Positions 60,316 through 64,000 of a stretch of 64,000 bases of DNA are shown here, piece after piece (position 1 is the first letter of the stretch; each line of letters starts with the position of its first letter). Where the stretch lies: assembly GCF_030445035.2 (NCBI RefSeq), contig NC_080673.1:190259216-190323215 (forward strand), written 5' to 3'. Under the pieces are notes generated by a model. That model saw only the letters and a program-made list of their open reading frames with translations. It was not told the DNA's origin and made no database searches. Source of the DNA: Dasypus novemcinctus. Lineage: Eukaryota > Chordata > Mammalia > Cingulata > Dasypodidae. Position numbers and translations under genes: made by a program.

Positions 60316-61215
60316 CAGATATTCTCTTTGAAGGGAGGGGAGGGATACATATGTGAATGCTCACATGTATGTGCATGTGTGTGAGCCAAAACATGGTTAA
60401 AAGCCAAATAAAGCTTCTCAAAATGGTCTCTGTCAATTTTGTCTAAATGTATGAAGGCAAATGATGAGGTACAATTATCTGCCCTATGATGGTGGTGAAA
60501 AACTCCTCCTCTCTATAGCATATTTATTTCTGTCTCTACTAGAATGATGAACTACTTATTCATAAAAATAACCTGGCAAAGAAAAAAACAATAGATTATG
60601 AGGTCGAATTAGCATGGATTTCTAGAAATACAAATCACACCAGAATATATGATTCTTTTCGCCATACTATTCAGAGATAAGTCTACAAAGAAAGCATTGC
60701 AGAAGTATTGGATTATATTTGATTTATTCAGACACAAGTTAGTGTCTCAGGAAAACTTGTGTTCATACGAGACAAAATTGCTCTAGGTGTTGGATGAGCA
60801 CTGTCAAATAGATTGCATACTAACTGAAAGGTCATAAAACAAAAAAGTAATCACAAATTGCCTGGCATTTCGATGAAAATGTCCTGACTACAAGAGTATA
60901 TGAAACAGACATAACCCAAAAGTGATGACTGTGCCAGATATTTCTATAACCCTAAATACAGAAACCATTTTTCTCTTGTGAATGGGAGAGCTGAAATGTC
61001 AAACAAAACAATAAATCTGACAGGCTATCCTTCACCTATCTAGCATTTGTTTTTATATATCTGTACATAATACATAGGTATTGTTATTTTCATGACCCAT
61101 TCAATAAAATATTAAATGCCCACTCTGTGGAAATCATTGGAAATATTAGGAAGAAAGGAGCTAGCATTTCCTTGAACTAGAAACTTCCCTCAATTTCTTT
61201 TATTTAAAGGAGGAA
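60316..61215. other. No recognised feature
   Basis: Unassigned DNA with a short GT-rich patch near 60355-60385. Confidence 0.4.
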
Positions 61216-61219
61216 GTAT

Positions 61220-61425
61220 AATGCTGTGCTAAGAGCCTGGTTTCATGCAGCACTTGTGTAATCTTGGCCAAGACACGTAACTTCTCTGTTCCTTGATTTC
61301 CTCCTAGGGTTGCCGTGAGTATTAAATGTATTGATATTGCAAAGTGTTTAGATATCGTCTGGCATGGTAAAGGTCAATCATAGTTACTATTATCACTATT
61401 AATATCATCTTATTGTTACACCAAT
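61220..61425 (+). repeat. MIR SINE
   Basis: ATGCTGTGCTAAGAGCCTGG, TAATCTTGGCCAAGACACGT, GTTGCCGTGAGTATTAAATG and CTGGCATGGTAAAGGTCAAT follow the full MIR order. Confidence 0.7.
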
Positions 61426-61509
61426 CCTAAGAGATAAATAGCAAAAAGAGCATATGCTAAGGGAGAGAAACACACCACTAATTTCTATTTTGGGACATGA
61501 GAGTTTAAA

Positions 61510-61655
61510 AACTCTTGGCACTTCAATTTCTTCATAAATAAACTATCTTTTAAGGGTGTTATAAGGATGAGAGGTAATGAACTCAATCTGTCCAGCACCA
61601 TGCCTGGCAGAAAAAAAAAATTCTTACCTGAATGGTAACTGTTATTGTTAAGAAA
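61510..61655 (+). repeat. MIR SINE fragment
   Basis: CACTTCAATTTCTTCATAAA, GGTGTTATAAGGATGAGAGG and AGCACCATGCCTGGCAGAAA correspond to the MIR 3' half. Confidence 0.6.
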
Positions 61656-63545
61656 ATTACATTGCCTTTGGAACCCACTGCTTCAATTTCAAATTCCAAT
61701 GGTTGTTCAGAAACTATTTATATTTTTTAATAAAAACTCATATTGTATGTTTATAATGTTCCATAATTAAAAGCATATACACCATAATCCCCCAGTCCAG
61801 AGAACTTATATCCCTAAACCCCTGAGCAAGACTTTCCTCTATATTAGCTTTTATGCTGCCCTATTTATTGGAGACATACCAGATGTTTGAAGAGCAGGGA
61901 GGTCATTTAAACTACTGTTTAATGTCTGATACGGTAAATTACTTATCCTACACAAACATGTTAGTAATGTTTAGAAGCATTTTGCATTGCTGTTGCATGC
62001 CTAAAAACCAGAAATAAACTTATTTCAGATACTGCAGTTTTGATTTATGACTGTTATTATATTAATTTAGAAATAACACCTATTTCTGCACTTGGAGCTG
62101 TTACCTTGTTTTGGTTTGGGGTTCATAATTATTTTAAGATTATTTTGTTCTTTATAAGTTTCATCAGTCTTTACTTTCATTAAATACTATATTAACACTT
62201 ACTGAGGACCTACTGTGTGCTAGGCTCTGGAAATAACATACCGAAATGTATAAATCTTTTTCTCTAAGAATTTAAAATATATTGGAAAATATGGACAGAG
62301 TAGAGATCATTATGATCATTAGAACATTTAAATTAGACCATAATTAATTCCTACTCTGAAAATGTTCATAAACTATTAGTTATTATAAAGCTAAGATTAA
62401 CTCTAATTAGCTTTGACTTGAAGTATAAAATTCTAAGGTAACAAAGTTGTATACTATTTTAGGGTTTTTGAAAATGATTATCTCATAAGTACATAGGCAG
62501 GTTTGAATCTACTAGTTTTTATTTGCCTTGTTTGGCTTGCTTTGTCCCATTTTAGTTGACCAGCTCAACTTTGTTGTTTTATAAGAGGATATGGAGTTGA
62601 ACTTGGGCAGCTATAGAATTTCTCTGGCAATAAAAGATGATCTAGGTTGTAATAAAATTTTTGGACTTTCCTGAACCAAGGGGGAAAATAAATAAAAATG
62701 GAAGGATTCTTTGGAAAGTATAGGAGATATATAAGAAAATATATATAAATGCAAATTGCCATACATTTGGCATCCAAAGATATGTCATTTGGAAACAGCC
62801 AATGATTAAAGCCCTTTGTGCACAAGAGATAACCTAAACAGAGAACACAGAGGGAGAAGTGAAGGGGGTCCAGGATCAAACTGAGATACTTTCCAACAAT
62901 GAGAGATATTGGATCCTCTCTCTATCCTGGTCCAAAAGTGAGTACGTATGCCCACCATAAAATGTCCATTCCCCTTTCTGAAATTTCATATTAAGGTCAG
63001 GGAAGTTTTAGCCAGAAGGGAGAAATGTCAGCAAATTGGCTGACATTTCCCAACTTTTTGAAGTTTCCCATATGTTATTCTCCCTGAAAGATACTTCACA
63101 GACATATTAAATTCAGTGGTTTCCTCTTCAAGGAAGCCTTTACTGATTGCTCCTTTCTTGCTTGAATACTCATCCTTTGAGCATGTATCTCTAGGGGAAT
63201 AGCTGGGGGTTTACCTATCTGTATCTCTGTTGATTTGTTGTACCCTAATAACAGTGACTAACACTTACCTTAGAATTCCCACTCCATCTGGCATTTACTG
63301 GATGTTCAAGAACTATTATAAAATAAAGACATGCATAAGATCTTAGGAGCCTATTATTTATTTCTACCAGAACTCTTACTCTTAGTTCCATCAAAGCACG
63401 AGTATTTGTGCAGCCCTTAATTCCCATTTCTAAGCTGTCTTGCAAATAAAAAGCATTTTGGAAAAGGTGTGAAAGGTCATAAACCTATATTCAACCTATG
63501 TATTTTTGCTTTCATAATGCATTTCCATCAATGCTTATAATTTAA
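61656..63545. other. No recognised gene, one old repeat trace
   Basis: Mostly unassigned. Around 62185-62245 ACACTTACTGAGGACCTACT followed by GTGTGCTAGGCTCTGG looks like a reversed L2/MIR end. The 104-codon minus-strand frame 62565-62879 is hydrophobic and shows no family features. Confidence 0.45.
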
Positions 63546-63549
63546 TCAG

Positions 63550-63739
63550 CTTTTTGTACATCCTTCAAAGAAAGTCATTTTCTTCTGATCTCAAATATCC
63601 AACTCCTTGCAAAAGGAAACCTCCTGTGACAGCTCAGGAATATCAGAAAGCCACAGCCCAAGAAATAGAAATGGTAATAGAAGACACCGTGTACTCCAAT
63701 CACTGTGTCAACTCATCACCAACCAAGAAGAGAAAGTAA
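63550..63739 (+). CDS. Possible 3'-terminal exon of an unidentified gene
   Basis: An open frame of about 60 codons ends in TAA at 63737-63739. Its translation is hydrophilic and rich in K, E, T and S, ending in SSPTKKRK, a basic nuclear-signal-like tail, and unlike the repeat-derived frames elsewhere here. Two possible splice acceptors precede it: AG at 63548-63549 after a modest pyrimidine tract, and AG at 63569-63570. About 120 bp after the stop lies AATAAA (63861-63866). No A-run follows that signal and I see no target duplication, which argues against a simple processed pseudogene. No protein family is recognised. It could also be part of a decayed pseudogene or a chance frame. If real, the upstream exons lie outside the window or within the unassigned DNA to the left. 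Confidence 0.35.
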
Positions 63740-64000
63740 TTTGAAAGCCTTCATTCTGTGCATGGTCACTGAGGTCAGCATTAAACATTTTATAGTACTG
63801 CCCTGAAGTGACCTCTTCTAACAACTTTTTGTAAAATCTGTCAGCTTCTATGTTGTTTAAAATAAAATTTTTTTTTGCATTCTACATCTCTATTCAAGGT
63901 TATTGAAAGTCCTCTTTTGAAAGTACACCAATAGCTTAAAAATGTACATAGAAAACTGAAACATTATCTAAGAAAAACAAAAATAAAGGCCTTGTTCTTT
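63740..64000 (+). promoter_or_regulatory. 3'-UTR-like stretch with polyadenylation signals
   Basis: Follows the candidate terminal exon. AATAAA occurs at 63861-63866, followed directly by a T-run that could serve as a U-rich downstream element. A second AATAAA lies at 63982-63987. AATAAA is frequent in AT-rich DNA, so weight rests on its position relative to the open frame. Confidence 0.3.

Overview
This window is vertebrate nuclear DNA from a placental mammal. It is AT-rich and intron-like or intergenic. Almost everything recognisable in it is an interspersed repeat. The best clue to the host is a set of tRNA-derived SINEs. Three of these (about 32.1, 40.0 and 57.7 kb) are long copies of the armadillo DAS type, with a tRNA-like head and a long body unlike primate Alu or rodent B1/B2. 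Together with 3' ends of what look like lineage-specific L1 elements, this points to an armadillo (Cingulata, probably Dasypus or a relative). I infer this from memory of the families, not from a search.

No complete protein-coding gene is visible. The open frames in the region are short and mostly lie in repeats. Two gene-related features stand out. One is a processed pseudogene of ribosomal protein S25 (39046-39543), intronless, with a poly(A) tail, an 11-bp target-site duplication (TSD) and an early frameshift. The other is a short open frame at the right edge (63550-63739), followed by a compact 3'-UTR-like stretch and AATAAA. It could be a terminal exon of a gene I do not recognise.

Layout: 0-4.9 kb, mostly unassigned DNA with an L1 tail and an old hAT element. 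4.9-11 kb, an ancient reverse-strand L1 broken by SINEs, a young L1 tail and nested LTRs. 11-17.3 kb, L2 copies, LTRs, MIRs and an L1 tail. 18-23.2 kb, old L1, an unidentified retroposed insert, and a dead mariner transposon split by an L1-like tail. 23.9-25 kb, an odd SINE carrying a minisatellite and split by a retroviral solo LTR. 27-33 kb, clustered L1 tails, LTRs, old L1 and a SINE. 34.5-35.1 kb, a second solo LTR. 36-45 kb, MIRs, the RPS25 pseudogene, a SINE, microsatellites and LTRs. 45.3-50.6 kb, an ancient L1 split by a 3.6-kb MaLR-type element that was itself hit at least four times. 51-64 kb, L2, LTR, SINE and MIR copies separated by unassigned DNA.

There is no operon, pathway or interacting gene set. 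The interest lies in the insertion history, which exact TSDs let one order, and in a few anomalies: the mariner, the SINE minisatellite, a duplicated L2/LTR junction, a possible SINE 3' transduction, an unidentified retrocopy and the right-edge exon candidate. I found no convincing new biological system. Repeat family names come from recalled consensus features, and boundaries without a stated TSD are approximate.
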